Positions 8,425 to 17,751 of a stretch of DNA of 64,000 nt are shown piece by piece. A program made the translations under genes and the position numbers. A model generated the notes under the pieces. That model searched no databases, was not told the origin of the DNA, and worked only from the letters and a program-made list of their open reading frames with translations. Origin of the DNA: an uncultured Naasia sp. (GTDB lineage: Bacteria; Actinomycetota; Actinomycetes; Actinomycetales; Microbacteriaceae); assembly GCA_913778905.1 (NCBI GenBank), contig CAJYYA010000007.1, positions 33,093 through 97,092 on the forward strand. Reading direction: 5' to 3'. Within the stretch, counting starts at the first letter, position 1. The number at the start of each line of letters is the position of its first letter.

Positions 8425-9402
8425 TCAGGGCCGGAGCGCCCCTTCGACGTTGAGGAAGACGGCGTAGAGCGACGTGGTCGCCGTCATGTAGAGGCGATTG
8501 CGGCGCGGGCCGCCGAAGGCGAGATTCGCGCAGGCCTCGGGAAGCCGGATCTTGCCCAGCAGCGTCCCATCCGGATGCACGCAGTGCACCCCATCCCCGG
8601 CGCCGATCCACAGACGCCCCGCATCGTCGATGCGCAGACCGTCCGGGATACCGGGCTCGACGGTCACCAACACATCTCCCCCGGAGAGTTCTCCCTCGTC
8701 CGAGACATCGAAGACGCGGACGTGCCGAGGACCCTCGGGATCGGGCAGGAACCCGGAATCGACGATGTAGAGCCTGGTCTCGTCGGGCGAGAAGGCGAGC
8801 CCGTTCGGCTTCCAGAAGTCGCTCGCGACCCGGGTGAGACGTCCGTCGGGATCCAACCGGTAGACCCCGTCCGTGTCCTGCTCCGCGTCACGGGGGCTTC
8901 CCACGAAGCTCGTCTGCCGTCCGTAGGACGGATCGGTGAACCAGACGCTGCCGTTCGAGTGCACGACGACGTCGTTGGGAGCATTGAGGCGTCCGCCTGC
9001 GAAACGGTCGGCGAGGACCTCGATGGAGCCATCCGGGTGAGTGCGGGTGACCTGTCCGGCGCCCTGCTCGCAGGTGATCAGTCGCCCTTGGCGGTCCCGG
9101 GTGTTGCCGTTGGCATTGCCGCCTTGGGTGCGGAAGAGCGAGACATGGCCGGACCCCTCGTCGTATCGCAGCATCCGGTCGTTGGGGATGTCGCTGAAGA
9201 CGAGGCTGTGATGCTCCGCGAAGTACACGGGACCCTCGGCCCATCTGAGGCCGGTGTGTAGGCGTTCGACACGGGCGACCAGGTCGATGCACTCTCCGAA
9301 ACGGGGGTCGTGGAATTCGTAAACGCTCTCCCCCGTCGACAGTCGGTCGAAGGAGTCGCCGGCGACATCGGTGCCGTGAGGAACGGGGAATGCATGCGAC
9401 AT
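8425..9402 (-). CDS. SMP-30/gluconolactonase family sugar lactone hydrolase
   Basis: 325 residues from the ATG at 9400-9402, which has GGAGG five bases upstream; a longer in-frame extension lacks such a site. It is a six-bladed beta-propeller of the SMP-30/Gnl family: metal-ligand signatures are the Glu in 'RWAEGPVYF', the Asn in 'NAPNDVVV' and the Asp in 'DGLRIDDAGRLW'. It should open a sugar lactone to the free acid in the cytoplasm. It converges on the sugar importer and shares an upstream 10-mer with the GlcG/SDR operon, so it probably handles the lactone made by the GMC oxidoreductase or SDR. No signal peptide. Confidence 0.87.
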   Translation of the reverse strand: MSHAFPVPHGTDVAGDSFDRLSTGESVYEFHDPRFGECIDLVARVERLHTGLRWAEGPVYFAEHHSLVFSDIPNDRMLRYDEGSGHVSLFRTQGGNANGNTRDRQGRLITCEQGAGQVTRTHPDGSIEVLADRFAGGRLNAPNDVVVHSNGSVWFTDPSYGRQTSFVGSPRDAEQDTDGVYRLDPDGRLTRVASDFWKPNGLAFSPDETRLYIVDSGFLPDPEGPRHVRVFDVSDEGELSGGDVLVTVEPGIPDGLRIDDAGRLWIGAGDGVHCVHPDGTLLGKIRLPEACANLAFGGPRRNRLYMTATTSLYAVFLNVEGALRP

Positions 9403-9429
9403 CGAGACCTCCATTGGTCGTGATCGTCC

Positions 9430-9444
9430 TACGATCATACGATC
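9430..9444. promoter_or_regulatory. Candidate operator in front of the lactonase gene
   Basis: TACGATCATACGATC (9430-9444) lies 28 bp before the lactonase start. On the minus strand it reads GATCGTATGATCGTA, containing the same GATCGTATGA found at 1966-1975. It is best explained as a site for the same regulator. Confidence 0.5.
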
Positions 9445-9471
9445 TCCCCTTCGAGCGGGGAAGACCGGAAC

Positions 9472-9509
9472 GACGAAGGGCCGCCCCGGAAACGGGACGG
9501 CCCTTCGTC
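9472..9509 (-). terminator. Hairpin terminator downstream of sigA
   Basis: A 12-bp stem GACGAAGGGCCG (9472-9483) pairs with 9498-9509, and a second short CCC/GGG stem closes the loop. It lies about 30 bases after the sigA stop on the minus strand, before the lactonase promoter. Confidence 0.75.
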
Positions 9510-9541
9510 TCAATGGTGTGCGATCAGCCGATCGCGGCGGA

Positions 9542-10918
9542 TCACTCCAGGTAGTCGCGCAGCGACTGCGAGCGGGACGGGTGACGCAGCTTCGCCATCG
9601 TCTTCGACTCGATCTGGCGGATGCGCTCGCGCGTCACGCCGAAGGTGTCGCCGATCTGGTCGAGGGTCTTCGGCATACCGTCGCCGAGACCGAAGCGCAT
9701 GCGGATCACGCCGGCCTCGCGCTCGCTCAGGGAGTCGAGCAGGCTCTCGAGCTGTTTCTGCAGCATCGTGAAGCCGACCGCGTCGGCGGGCACCACGGCC
9801 TCGGTGTCCTCGATGAGGTCACCGAACTCGCTGTCGCCGTCCTCACCGAGGGGCGTGTGCAGCGAGATGGGCTCTCGGCCGTACTTCTGCACCTCGATGA
9901 CCTTCTCGGGGGTCATGTCGAGCTCACGGGACAGCTCTTCCGGCGTGGGCTCACGACCGAGGTCCTGCAGCATCTGACGCTGGACGCGGGCCAGCTTGTT
10001 GATGACCTCGACCATGTGCACGGGGATGCGGATCGTGCGGGCCTGGTCGGCCATGGCGCGCGTGATGGCCTGACGGATCCACCAGGTGGCGTAGGTCGAA
10101 AACTTGAAGCCCTTGGTGTAGTCGAACTTCTCGACGGCACGGATGAGGCCCAGGTTGCCTTCCTGGATCAGGTCGAGGAACTGCATTCCGCGGCCGGTGT
10201 AGCGCTTAGCCAGCGAGACGACGAGGCGGAGGTTCGCACCGAGCAGGTGGCTCTTGGCACGCTGACCGTCCTTCGCGACCCAGCGCAGCTCTCGGATGAG
10301 CTCCTTCGACATACCCGTCGTGTCGGCGAGCTTGTCCTCGGCGAACAGACCGGCCTCGATGCGCATGGCCAGCTCGACCTCTTCGGCCGCGTTCAGCAGC
10401 GGAACCTTACCGATCTGCTTCAGGTAGTCCTTGACCGGGTCGGCGGTGGCGCCGGTGATGGCGGTCGAGTAGACGGGGACCTCGTCCTCGTCGTCGGCCA
10501 TCGAGAGCACGAGCGCGCCCTGCGGGAGCGTCTCTTCGGCGGCGGCGACGGCGGCGAGGGCCGGCTTGGCGTCGTCGGACTCATCGTCGTCGGCGACCTC
10601 GGCGGCATCGTCCGTGTCGGGCTCGTCGGCGATCTCGACCTCGTCGACGCCCTCTTCGTCCTCATCGGGCTCGTCGTCGTCGGCCTTCTTGGTCGTGGCC
10701 TTCTTCGTGGTGGCCTTGGCGGTGGTCTTCGCACCGGCCTTCGGCGCTGCCTTGGCGGCAGGGGTCTTCGCCGCGGTCGTCTTGGCGGCAGCGGTCTTGG
10801 TGGAGGCGGCACGCTTCGCAGGAGCGCGCTTGGCGGGCGCCGCGGCGGTCTCGGTCTCGGCGGTCTCGGGCTCGGCGGTCTCGGGCTCGGCGACGGCGGT
10901 CGCGGTCTTCGAAGTCAT
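9542..10918 (-). CDS. sigA: Primary RNA polymerase sigma factor SigA/RpoD
   Basis: 458 residues, the housekeeping sigma-70 factor. The N-terminal ~100 residues are Lys/Ala/Pro-rich, then strongly acidic (region 1.1-like, typical of actinobacterial SigA). Region 1.2 begins '[16 protein letters not shown]', region 2 holds '[20 protein letters not shown]' and the melting/-10 helix '[15 protein letters not shown]', region 3 '[13 protein letters not shown]', and region 4.2 '[19 protein letters not shown]' for the -35 element. The start ATG 10916-10918 has AGAAAGG upstream. It is followed by its own terminator and stands alone. It is functionally linked to the many TAnnnT -10 boxes seen across the window. 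Confidence 0.96.
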   Translation of the reverse strand: MTSKTATAVAEPETAEPETAETETAAAPAKRAPAKRAASTKTAAAKTTAAKTPAAKAAPKAGAKTTAKATTKKATTKKADDDEPDEDEEGVDEVEIADEPDTDDAAEVADDDESDDAKPALAAVAAAEETLPQGALVLSMADDEDEVPVYSTAITGATADPVKDYLKQIGKVPLLNAAEEVELAMRIEAGLFAEDKLADTTGMSKELIRELRWVAKDGQRAKSHLLGANLRLVVSLAKRYTGRGMQFLDLIQEGNLGLIRAVEKFDYTKGFKFSTYATWWIRQAITRAMADQARTIRIPVHMVEVINKLARVQRQMLQDLGREPTPEELSRELDMTPEKVIEVQKYGREPISLHTPLGEDGDSEFGDLIEDTEAVVPADAVGFTMLQKQLESLLDSLSEREAGVIRMRFGLGDGMPKTLDQIGDTFGVTRERIRQIESKTMAKLRHPSRSQSLRDYLE

Positions 10919-11241
10919 CGGTGCACCTTTCTTCTGACGTGGGCCCTCTCATCGAGGGTCGTAGCTAGCGGGTGGATGAGGTGCATGTGGCGTCGCATCC
11001 CACCTGTGCGGACGCCCCATGAACGCGCTAGGGGCACGTCGAAACGGTGTGGGAGACCGTTTCCGGACAGCATGAGGACCCATGTCAAGTCCTCGTCGAA
11101 GCCGCGACCGACCTCCGGGGAGGCGATCCGCTTCACCAGAGGAGGTGAAAGGGTCCTTTCTGCAATTATTGCACGCTCGCGGCCAGGCTCATTACCAGTT
11201 GAGCCGGTCGGCGGGCAAGAGGCCCACCTGAGAACTGCTCG
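10919..11241 (-). promoter_or_regulatory. sigA upstream region
   Basis: About 320 bases with no supported gene. It holds a perfect palindrome TGCAATTATTGCA (11161-11173), which is A/T-rich in a GC-rich surrounding and therefore a candidate operator or core promoter, and a hairpin GAAACGGT/ACCGTTTC (11041-11048 with 11056-11063, 7-nt loop) that would lie in the sigA leader. The Shine-Dalgarno AGAAAGG is a few bases before the start. Confidence 0.45.
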
Positions 11242-12612
11242 TCAGTCCGTTCCGACCTGGCCGGTGTCGGGCGAACCATCCGAGGAGTCCGGGAGGATCT
11301 TGCGTCGCGAGCGCTTCATCCTTGTGAAGAGTGCAACCCACAGGGGGCCGATCTCTATTCCCTCCTCTTCCCTCATCAGGGTCCGCGTGCGTCGGCGCGC
11401 GGCCAGAAGCATCACCACGCCGAAGCCCACGATGGGGAACTGGACGGCGAGGGCGACCCGGAACGCGTCGAGCGAGTAGAGGGTCTCCGGCCCGCCGGTG
11501 TTGAGAGCGTCGAGCACGATGCCGATGAGGAGCATCATCACGAAGCTGGCGGTGAAGCCGCCGACGTTAACCACACCGGTCGCTCCCCCGAGGCGCCGGG
11601 CCGGGTTGAAGGTGCGAGCGAAGTCGAAGCCGATCTGCGACGCGGGTCCGCCGATCGCGATCATGACGACGAGGAGCACGATGAGAGGGGCCGGGATCGG
11701 CGCGGGCCAGAGGAGCACGACGAGCCAGAGCAGTCCCATCAGGACGACGATCAGCAGCACGAGGCTGGATCGGCGCACGGGGAAGCGGACCATGAGGAGC
11801 GCGAGAAGGGGCCCGACGACGATGGCGACGCCGACCATGAGGGCGAGCATCCCGGAGGCGAAGGCCGGGCTCAACCCCGCTCCGAACACCATGAACGGGA
11901 AGCCCCAGAAGAGAGCGAAGACGGTGCCGGGCGACTGCGTCACGAAGTGCGCCCAGAAGCCGAGCTGGGTTCCGGGACGTCGGAAACTCTCCCCCAGCGA
12001 CTTCAGCGCCGTGCGCAGATCGGGTGCCCCCTCGGCGGTCGAGATCACCCCGCGACCGTCGGACAGCAGCACGAGACCGAGCACGAAGGCCAGCACCGAC
12101 AGCGACGCCGCGGAGAGGAACGCCGGTGTCCACCCTGCGGTGTGGAGGATGGCGGCGAACGGGATCGCCGACGCGACCTGACCGAGCTGCCCCAGGTTGC
12201 CGAGCCACTGGTTCAGCTGCGGGACCCGTTTGCCGGTGAACCACGTGTTGGTGAGGCGCATCACCGAGGTGAAGGTCGTCGCGTCGCCTGCACCGACGAG
12301 GATGCGCCCCAGAACGGCGCCGCCGAGGTCGGGCGCCAGCGCCACGGTGACCTGGCCGATGCACATGAGTGCCGCGCCGGAGACGATCAGCGTCTTCGGT
12401 CCGAGTCGGTCGATGAGCACTCCGACCGGGATCTGCAGGACGGCGTAGACCGCGAGCTGCATGACGGCGAGCGTCGACAGCGCAGCCGCGGTCGAATCGA
12501 ATCGCTGGCTCGCGTCCACCCCCGCGACACCCAGGCTGGAGCGCTGCAGGATCGCGACGAGATAGGCGAAGACACCGACTCCGAAGATGATCCAGGAGCG
12601 GCGCGAATTCAC
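11242..12612 (-). CDS. Major facilitator superfamily (MFS) transporter
   Basis: 456 residues from the GTG at 12610-12612. I chose this start because TATCGT (minus strand, 12620-12625) lies exactly 7 nt upstream, a leaderless arrangement, and because it places the first membrane segment (SWIIFGVGVFAYLVAILQ) at the N-terminus. Twelve hydrophobic segments, a loop 2-3 motif 'GVLIDRLGPKTLIVSGAALM' (MFS signature, DRxGPK) and a cytoplasmic C-terminal tail. It resembles nitrate/oxalate-type or general sugar-phosphate-type MFS members but the substrate cannot be set. It is divergent from an SDR gene with a short shared promoter region. Confidence 0.85.
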   Translation of the reverse strand: MNSRRSWIIFGVGVFAYLVAILQRSSLGVAGVDASQRFDSTAAALSTLAVMQLAVYAVLQIPVGVLIDRLGPKTLIVSGAALMCIGQVTVALAPDLGGAVLGRILVGAGDATTFTSVMRLTNTWFTGKRVPQLNQWLGNLGQLGQVASAIPFAAILHTAGWTPAFLSAASLSVLAFVLGLVLLSDGRGVISTAEGAPDLRTALKSLGESFRRPGTQLGFWAHFVTQSPGTVFALFWGFPFMVFGAGLSPAFASGMLALMVGVAIVVGPLLALLMVRFPVRRSSLVLLIVVLMGLLWLVVLLWPAPIPAPLIVLLVVMIAIGGPASQIGFDFARTFNPARRLGGATGVVNVGGFTASFVMMLLIGIVLDALNTGGPETLYSLDAFRVALAVQFPIVGFGVVMLLAARRRTRTLMREEEGIEIGPLWVALFTRMKRSRRKILPDSSDGSPDTGQVGTD

Positions 12613-12686
12613 GACTCCCACGATACGACCGGCACCCGAGAGCACCTGTCGTCGTCCGGGCAGGTCGCCCCGCTACGATCGGGCGC

Positions 12687-13553
12687 ATGACGCAGGACGG
12701 CCACTCCGACGGACCCGTCGTCCTCACGGGTGGCACGCGCGGCGTCGGATTGGCGGCCGCGCGGTTGCTGGCCGCTCAGGACATTCCTCTCGTCCTCGGA
12801 GTCCGCGACATCGAACGAGGTCTCGCTGCTCGACGGTCCATTCGAGAGACATCGCCGACGGCTCGCGTGGAGCTGCTCCCCCTCGATCTCGCCTCCCTCG
12901 GCTCAGTGCGGGAGTTCGCGGCGCGCTACGCGGACGGTCACGGCCGCTGGTCCCGTCTCGTCCTCAACGCCGGCGTCATCAACCACCCGCGTCGCGAGCT
13001 GACGGGCGAGGGGTTCGAGATGCACTTCGGCGTGAACCACCTCGGCCATTTCGCTCTCACCGGACTCCTCATGCCGCTTGCGGCCCCAACCGCACGCGTG
13101 ATCACCCAGACTTCGATCGCCGCCCGCATGGGGGTGATCCAGTTCCACGATCTCCGCTGGGATCACGGCTACCGCCCGTTCCGGGCCTACGCGGCGAGCA
13201 AACGCGCGAACCTGGTGTTCGCCGCGGAGCTGCAGCGCCGCCTCGACGCGCAGGGTTCCGCCGTCACCTCCGTGGCGGTGCACCCCGGCTACGCCGTTTC
13301 CCGGGAGCGACTCGACTCGACGCGCGGAATGCTCGAGCGAGCCTTCGCTCAGGACTACACGGGCGGCGCCGGTCCCCTCGTGGCCGGAGTCACCCGCACC
13401 GATCTCGCGGGCGGAGAACTGATCGCCCCCGGCAATCGCACGCAGACGGCGGGAGCTCCCAGGATCGTCGCGCGTCCCGGGGTCGCCGAAGACGAACTGC
13501 TCGGAGCCCGACTGTGGCGGATCTCCGGTCAGCTGACGCGTATCCCCTGGTGA
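12687..13553 (+). CDS. SDR family oxidoreductase (protochlorophyllide-reductase/retinol-dehydrogenase-like subgroup)
   Basis: 288 residues. TGGTRGVG near the N-terminus, basic residues after strand 2 (VRDIERGLAARRS) suggesting NADP, LNAGV after strand 4, and 'YAASKRANLVFAAEL' with catalytic Tyr/Lys. The wide spacing and 'FEMHFGVNHLGHFALTGLL' are typical of the 'light-dependent protochlorophyllide reductase-like' SDRs, which here act on unknown small molecules. The ATG is 7 nt after TACGAT (12674-12679), so the mRNA is probably leaderless. Divergent from the MFS transporter; no operon partner. Confidence 0.82.
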   Translation: MTQDGHSDGPVVLTGGTRGVGLAAARLLAAQDIPLVLGVRDIERGLAARRSIRETSPTARVELLPLDLASLGSVREFAARYADGHGRWSRLVLNAGVINHPRRELTGEGFEMHFGVNHLGHFALTGLLMPLAAPTARVITQTSIAARMGVIQFHDLRWDHGYRPFRAYAASKRANLVFAAELQRRLDAQGSAVTSVAVHPGYAVSRERLDSTRGMLERAFAQDYTGGAGPLVAGVTRTDLAGGELIAPGNRTQTAGAPRIVARPGVAEDELLGARLWRISGQLTRIPW

Positions 13554-13640
13554 GCGGACGCCGACCTTCGCGGCCGGAACCTGAATGACCGCTCTGCCGG
13601 ATGCGGGATCCGCCTCGTCCAGGCGTTCATCGGTCGGGGC

Positions 13641-14558
13641 CTAGTCGCTCTCGTCCTCGGCGCGACGCCCTGCGAGGAACTTCTCGAGTTCCGCGGCGAT
13701 CTCATCGGCGGACGGGAGGTCTCCGGCCTCATCGGTCAGCGGCGACGGGAGCGGGTTGCCGGCCACGTAGGCGTCGTGACGCTCTTCCAGGGTCGCCACC
13801 AAGCGGCGCAGCTCCTCGTTGGTCTCGACCTGCTGATCGACCTTGGCGAGGAAATCGCGGCCCTCCTGACGCAGCTGCTCCGTGGGGAAGATCAGCCCCG
13901 TCGCAGCGCTGATGCTCTCGACGGCGGTCACGGCGGCGGAGGGGAACTCGGTGTCGGAGAGGTAGTGCGGAACGAGCGCGACGAACCCGGTGACGACCGC
14001 TCCGGCGTCCTGCAGCTTCCACTCCACGAGGTGCAGCGCGTTGGCGGGGGCTTGAGTACGGGGCTTCCAGATGGACATCTGCTCGACGAGGTCGTCGCGG
14101 GTCCCGCTTACGGTGACCTGCACCGGGCGGGTGTGGGGCACGGGCATCGGGATCGCATGGACCCAGGTCGTGGACGTCACGGCGTAGCGCTCGACGAACC
14201 CCAGCACGGCGCGGGAGAAGGACTCCCACTGGAAGTCGGGCTCATAGCCTGAGAGGAGCAGGAAGGACGCTCCGAGTTCGTCCCGCCCGAGCGCCAGCGT
14301 CAGGCGGGGCGGCGTGTACTCGGCCAGGTGGTCCTCGTCGAAGAGGATGGTCGGGCGGCGGGCGCGGTAGTCGAGCAGCTCGTCGTTGTCGAAGACGGCG
14401 ATCTCGGTGAGCTCGACGACGTTCGACAGGTGCTCGCCGAGCTGGGTGACGACACCGCCGGCATCCGCGAATCCGGTCAGGCCCGCGATCAACGGCAGCC
14501 CCTGGGGCACGGTGTCGGCCGCTGGGGTGAGCTCGAAGAGGCTGTTCGGATCCCGCAT
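13641..14558 (-). CDS. PAC2 family protein
   Basis: 305 residues of the PAC2 (proteasome assembly chaperone 2-like) family, widespread as one or two copies in actinobacteria. The conserved opening 'LIAGLTGFADAGGVVTQLGEHL' and 'VHAIPMPVPHTRPVQVTVSGTR' are visible; the C-terminal ~60 residues are a helical, charged tail. The ATG is 6 nt after TAGCAT (minus strand, 14565-14570), so it is probably leaderless. No bacterial function is established; it is convergent with the SDR and divergent from pepA. Confidence 0.85.
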   Translation of the reverse strand: MRDPNSLFELTPAADTVPQGLPLIAGLTGFADAGGVVTQLGEHLSNVVELTEIAVFDNDELLDYRARRPTILFDEDHLAEYTPPRLTLALGRDELGASFLLLSGYEPDFQWESFSRAVLGFVERYAVTSTTWVHAIPMPVPHTRPVQVTVSGTRDDLVEQMSIWKPRTQAPANALHLVEWKLQDAGAVVTGFVALVPHYLSDTEFPSAAVTAVESISAATGLIFPTEQLRQEGRDFLAKVDQQVETNEELRRLVATLEERHDAYVAGNPLPSPLTDEAGDLPSADEIAAELEKFLAGRRAEDESD

Positions 14559-14682
14559 GCCTCGATGCTACGGGCGGGCTCCGACACCGGGTGCTCGTGT
14601 CCGCTGATGGCAGACACCCTCCGTCGGCTCCGAGCGACGCGAGGTGGGCGATCGATCGTCCGACGTTCCTTAGGCTGGGTGG

Positions 14683-16194
14683 ATGCCCACGCCTGCTCTC
14701 TCCCTGACCTCCATCTCCCCCACCGACGCCGCCGTGGATGTCCTCGTCGTCGGCGTCTCGCTCGTCGACGACGCGCCGTCGCTGCACGCGGTCGACGGCG
14801 TCGACTTCGACACCGACGCCCTGCAGGCCTTCGGAGTGACCGGCAAGCGAGACCAGGTCGTCCGGATCCCCGCCCCGTCGGGCGTCGCGGCGAAGAGTCT
14901 CGCGCTTCTCGGCCTCGGCAGCGGGCCCCTCGGTCACGAGCCGCTGCGCTACGCCGCCGGATCGCTGACCCGTCAGCTCCGCGGTGCCGCCAGCGTCGCC
15001 TTCGCCCTCCCCGTCGCGGACGCCGAGTCGGCCGTCGCCGTCCTGGAGGGTGCCGCGATCGGCGCCTACTCCTTCGACGAGTACCGGGTCTCCTCCCTCG
15101 CACCGACGCAGGCTCCCGCGACGGACGTCATGGTCATCACCACCGACGAGCTGTCCGACTCCGCAGCCCTCGTCGCGCGCGCGGAGGCGTCGGCGATCGC
15201 GATGGCGACCGTGCGCGACCTGGTGAACACTCCGCCCAACGACCTCTACCCCGCGACGTTCGCCGAGCGGATCCCGGCGCTGGCGGACGGTCTCGACGTG
15301 GGCGTCACGGTGTGGGACGAGAAGCAGCTGGCCGAGGAGGGCTTCGGCGGCATCCTCGGAGTCGGCTCCGGGTCGACGCGCCCACCCCGCCTGGTCAAGC
15401 TGACCTGGACTCCGGAGAACGCGAGCTCGCACGTCGCCCTCGTCGGCAAGGGCATCACGTTCGACAGCGGCGGACTCTCACTCAAGCCCGCATCGTCCAT
15501 GATCGGCATGAAGTACGACATGACCGGGGCGGCCACCGCGCTGGCCGTGATCCTGGCCGCCGCTCGACTGGAGCTCCCCGTCCGACTGACGGCCTGGCTC
15601 TGCCTCGCCGAGAACATGCCGTCCGGATCCGCGGGCCGCCCGAACGACGTGCTCCGCATCCGCGGTGGCAAGACGGTCGAGAACCTCAACACCGACGCCG
15701 AGGGCCGGCTCGTACTCGCCGACGGCCTCGTCGCGGCGAGCGAAGAGCACCCCGACGCCATCATCGACATCGCGACGCTGACGGGTGCGGCGAAGGTCGC
15801 GCTCGGCACCCGGTACGTCGGGGCGATGGGTTCCGACTCGATGATCCAGAAGGCGCTCGCGGCATCCAAGCGCTCGTCCGAGTTCATCTGGCACATGCCG
15901 CTCCCCGGCGAGATGCGGGCGCTCCTCAACTCGGATGTCGCCGACATCTCGAACGTCCGTCCGGGCAACACAGCCGGCGGCATGCTCATCGCAGGCACGT
16001 TCCTCAAGGAGTTCATCGGCCAGGCGGCCGATGGCACCGACATCCCCTGGCTGCACCTGGACATCGCGGGTACCGCCGACAACTCGGGCGCGTATTTCGG
16101 CTTCACGGGCAAGGGCCCCACCGGCACCATGGTCCGTTCGCTGATAGCTCTCGCCGAAGACTATGCGGGAACGGTTCAGCCGAACTCGAAGTAG
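14683..16194 (+). CDS. pepA: Leucyl aminopeptidase PepA (M17)
   Basis: 503 residues, full length. The N-terminal M17_N domain (~1-170) is followed by the catalytic domain, with Lys in 'GKGITFDSGGLSLKP', Asp residues in 'GMKYDMTGAA' and the family signature NTDAEGRLVLADGL that supplies metal ligands and the catalytic Arg. It is a cytoplasmic two-metal peptidase releasing N-terminal residues, and in some bacteria also a DNA-binding architectural protein. TAGGCT (14671-14676) is 6 nt before the ATG, so a leaderless transcript is likely. Confidence 0.95.
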   Translation: MPTPALSLTSISPTDAAVDVLVVGVSLVDDAPSLHAVDGVDFDTDALQAFGVTGKRDQVVRIPAPSGVAAKSLALLGLGSGPLGHEPLRYAAGSLTRQLRGAASVAFALPVADAESAVAVLEGAAIGAYSFDEYRVSSLAPTQAPATDVMVITTDELSDSAALVARAEASAIAMATVRDLVNTPPNDLYPATFAERIPALADGLDVGVTVWDEKQLAEEGFGGILGVGSGSTRPPRLVKLTWTPENASSHVALVGKGITFDSGGLSLKPASSMIGMKYDMTGAATALAVILAAARLELPVRLTAWLCLAENMPSGSAGRPNDVLRIRGGKTVENLNTDAEGRLVLADGLVAASEEHPDAIIDIATLTGAAKVALGTRYVGAMGSDSMIQKALAASKRSSEFIWHMPLPGEMRALLNSDVADISNVRPGNTAGGMLIAGTFLKEFIGQAADGTDIPWLHLDIAGTADNSGAYFGFTGKGPTGTMVRSLIALAEDYAGTVQPNSK

Positions 16195-16258
16195 TAGGTT
16201 TGTGGGGGCGATTCGCCGATCGTGAGTCGCCTCCATACATCAGACGCAAGGAGCATGG

Positions 16259-17632
16259 GTGCCTGAGCAGAACTTCGACATCGTCGTACTGGGTGGAGGA
16301 AGCGGTGGTTACGCCACCGCGCTGCGAGCGTCGGAGCTGGGGCTCTCGGTCGCCGTCATCGAGAAGGACAAGGTGGGCGGCACGTGCCTTCACCGCGGCT
16401 GCATCCCCACGAAGGCGCTGCTGCACTCCGCCGAGATCGCCGACGCGTCGCGCGACTCCGAGCACTACGGCATCAAGTCGACCTTCGAGAGCGTCGACAT
16501 CCAGGGTGTGACCAACTACCGCGAGGGCATCGTCGCGAAGAAGTTCAAGGGCCTCCAGTCGCTCCTCAAGGCGCGCGGCATCACGACCATCGCCGGTGAG
16601 GGCAAGCTCGTCGGCGGCACCACCGTGCAGGTCGGCGACGACCGCATCACGGGCAAGAATCTCGTCCTCGCGACCGGTTCCTACTCGCGTTCCCTCCCGG
16701 GCCTCGAGCTCGGCGGCCGCGTCATCACCTCCGAGCAGGCCCTGCAGCTCGACTTCGTGCCGAAGAAGGTCGCGGTCCTCGGCGGCGGCGTCATCGGCGT
16801 CGAGTTCGCGAGCGTCTGGAAGTCGTTCGGCTCCGATGTCACCATCATCGAAGGCCTCCCCCACCTCGTCCCGAACGAGGAGGAGGTCCTGAGCAAGGCC
16901 CTCGAGCGCGCCTTCCGCAAGCGCGGCATCGACTACAAGCTGGGCGTCCGCTTCCAGAGCGTCACCCAGAACGACGACGGCGTCGTCGTGACCCTCGAGA
17001 ACGGCGAGACCGTCGAGGCCGAACTGCTGCTCGTCGCCGTCGGCCGCGGCCCGCTGACCGCGAACATGGGCTTCGAAGAGGCGGGCATCAAGCTCGACCG
17101 CGGCTTCGTGCAGACCAACGAGCGCCTGCTCACCGACGTCCCGAACGTCTATGCCGTGGGAGACATCGTCTTCGGTCTGCAGCTCGCGCACCGCAGCTTC
17201 CAGCAGGGCATCTTCGTCGCCGAGGAGATCGCGGGCCAGAACCCCGTCATCATCGAAGAGGCGAACATCCCCCGCATCACCTACTGCGAGCCCGAGGTCG
17301 CCTCGGTCGGTCTCACCGAGGCCAAGGCTGTCGAGAAGTTCGGTGCCGACAAGGTCGCCAGCTACGACTACAGCCTCGCGGGCAACGCGAAGAGCGAGAT
17401 CATCGGCACGTCCGGTTCGATCAAGGTCGTCCGCGTCAAGGACGGCCCCGTCGTCGGCGTCCACGGCATCGGTTCGCGGATGGGCGAGCTGATCGGCGAG
17501 GCGCAGCTCGTGGTCGGCTGGGAGGCCTACCCCGAGGACATCGCCCCGTTCCTGCACGCCCACCCGACGCAGCACGAGGCCCTGGGCGAGGCGTTCCTCG
17601 CCCTGGCCGGCAAGCCGCTCCACGCCCTGTAA
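16259..17632 (+). CDS. lpdA: Dihydrolipoyl dehydrogenase (E3)
   Basis: 457 residues, the flavoprotein that reoxidises dihydrolipoamide for the pyruvate and 2-oxoglutarate dehydrogenase complexes. GGGSGGYATALRA binds FAD, the redox disulfide is C43/C48 in GGTCLHRGC, the NAD domain holds VLGGGVIGVEFA, and the C-terminal interface has the active-site His-Glu in 'HAHPTQHEA'. The start is GTG 16259 with AAGGAG six bases upstream; the nearby ATG at 16255 is out of frame and stops at once. It is followed by a hairpin and then sucB, so lpdA and sucB are adjacent but separately terminated. Confidence 0.96.
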   Translation: MPEQNFDIVVLGGGSGGYATALRASELGLSVAVIEKDKVGGTCLHRGCIPTKALLHSAEIADASRDSEHYGIKSTFESVDIQGVTNYREGIVAKKFKGLQSLLKARGITTIAGEGKLVGGTTVQVGDDRITGKNLVLATGSYSRSLPGLELGGRVITSEQALQLDFVPKKVAVLGGGVIGVEFASVWKSFGSDVTIIEGLPHLVPNEEEVLSKALERAFRKRGIDYKLGVRFQSVTQNDDGVVVTLENGETVEAELLLVAVGRGPLTANMGFEEAGIKLDRGFVQTNERLLTDVPNVYAVGDIVFGLQLAHRSFQQGIFVAEEIAGQNPVIIEEANIPRITYCEPEVASVGLTEAKAVEKFGADKVASYDYSLAGNAKSEIIGTSGSIKVVRVKDGPVVGVHGIGSRMGELIGEAQLVVGWEAYPEDIAPFLHAHPTQHEALGEAFLALAGKPLHAL

Positions 17633-17639
17633 ATCCTCA

Positions 17640-17674
17640 GGTGGATGCGTCGGGCACAACCCGGCGCATCCACC
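17640..17674 (+). terminator. Hairpin terminator of lpdA
   Basis: A 15-bp stem (GGTGGATGCGTCGGG, 17640-17654, with 17660-17674, one G-U pair) and a 5-nt loop, eight bases after the lpdA stop. Confidence 0.8.
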
Positions 17675-17751
17675 AGGGTCCCTGACAGGATCCGAAGCAC
17701 CCCGCTTATCTAGACTGATTGCACACCTGCAGCGCCGAAGGGAAAACCGCT

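Noticed and set aside
11150..11230. A tRNA in the sigA upstream region (minus strand has a D-arm-like GCTCAACTGGTAATGAGC)
   Set aside because: No matching T arm, anticodon stem or acceptor stem nearby; only one hairpin resembles a tRNA.
9518..11479. A 653-codon plus-strand frame covering sigA
   Set aside because: Antisense to sigA, low-complexity product with no recognisable domain; the sigA reading is unambiguous.
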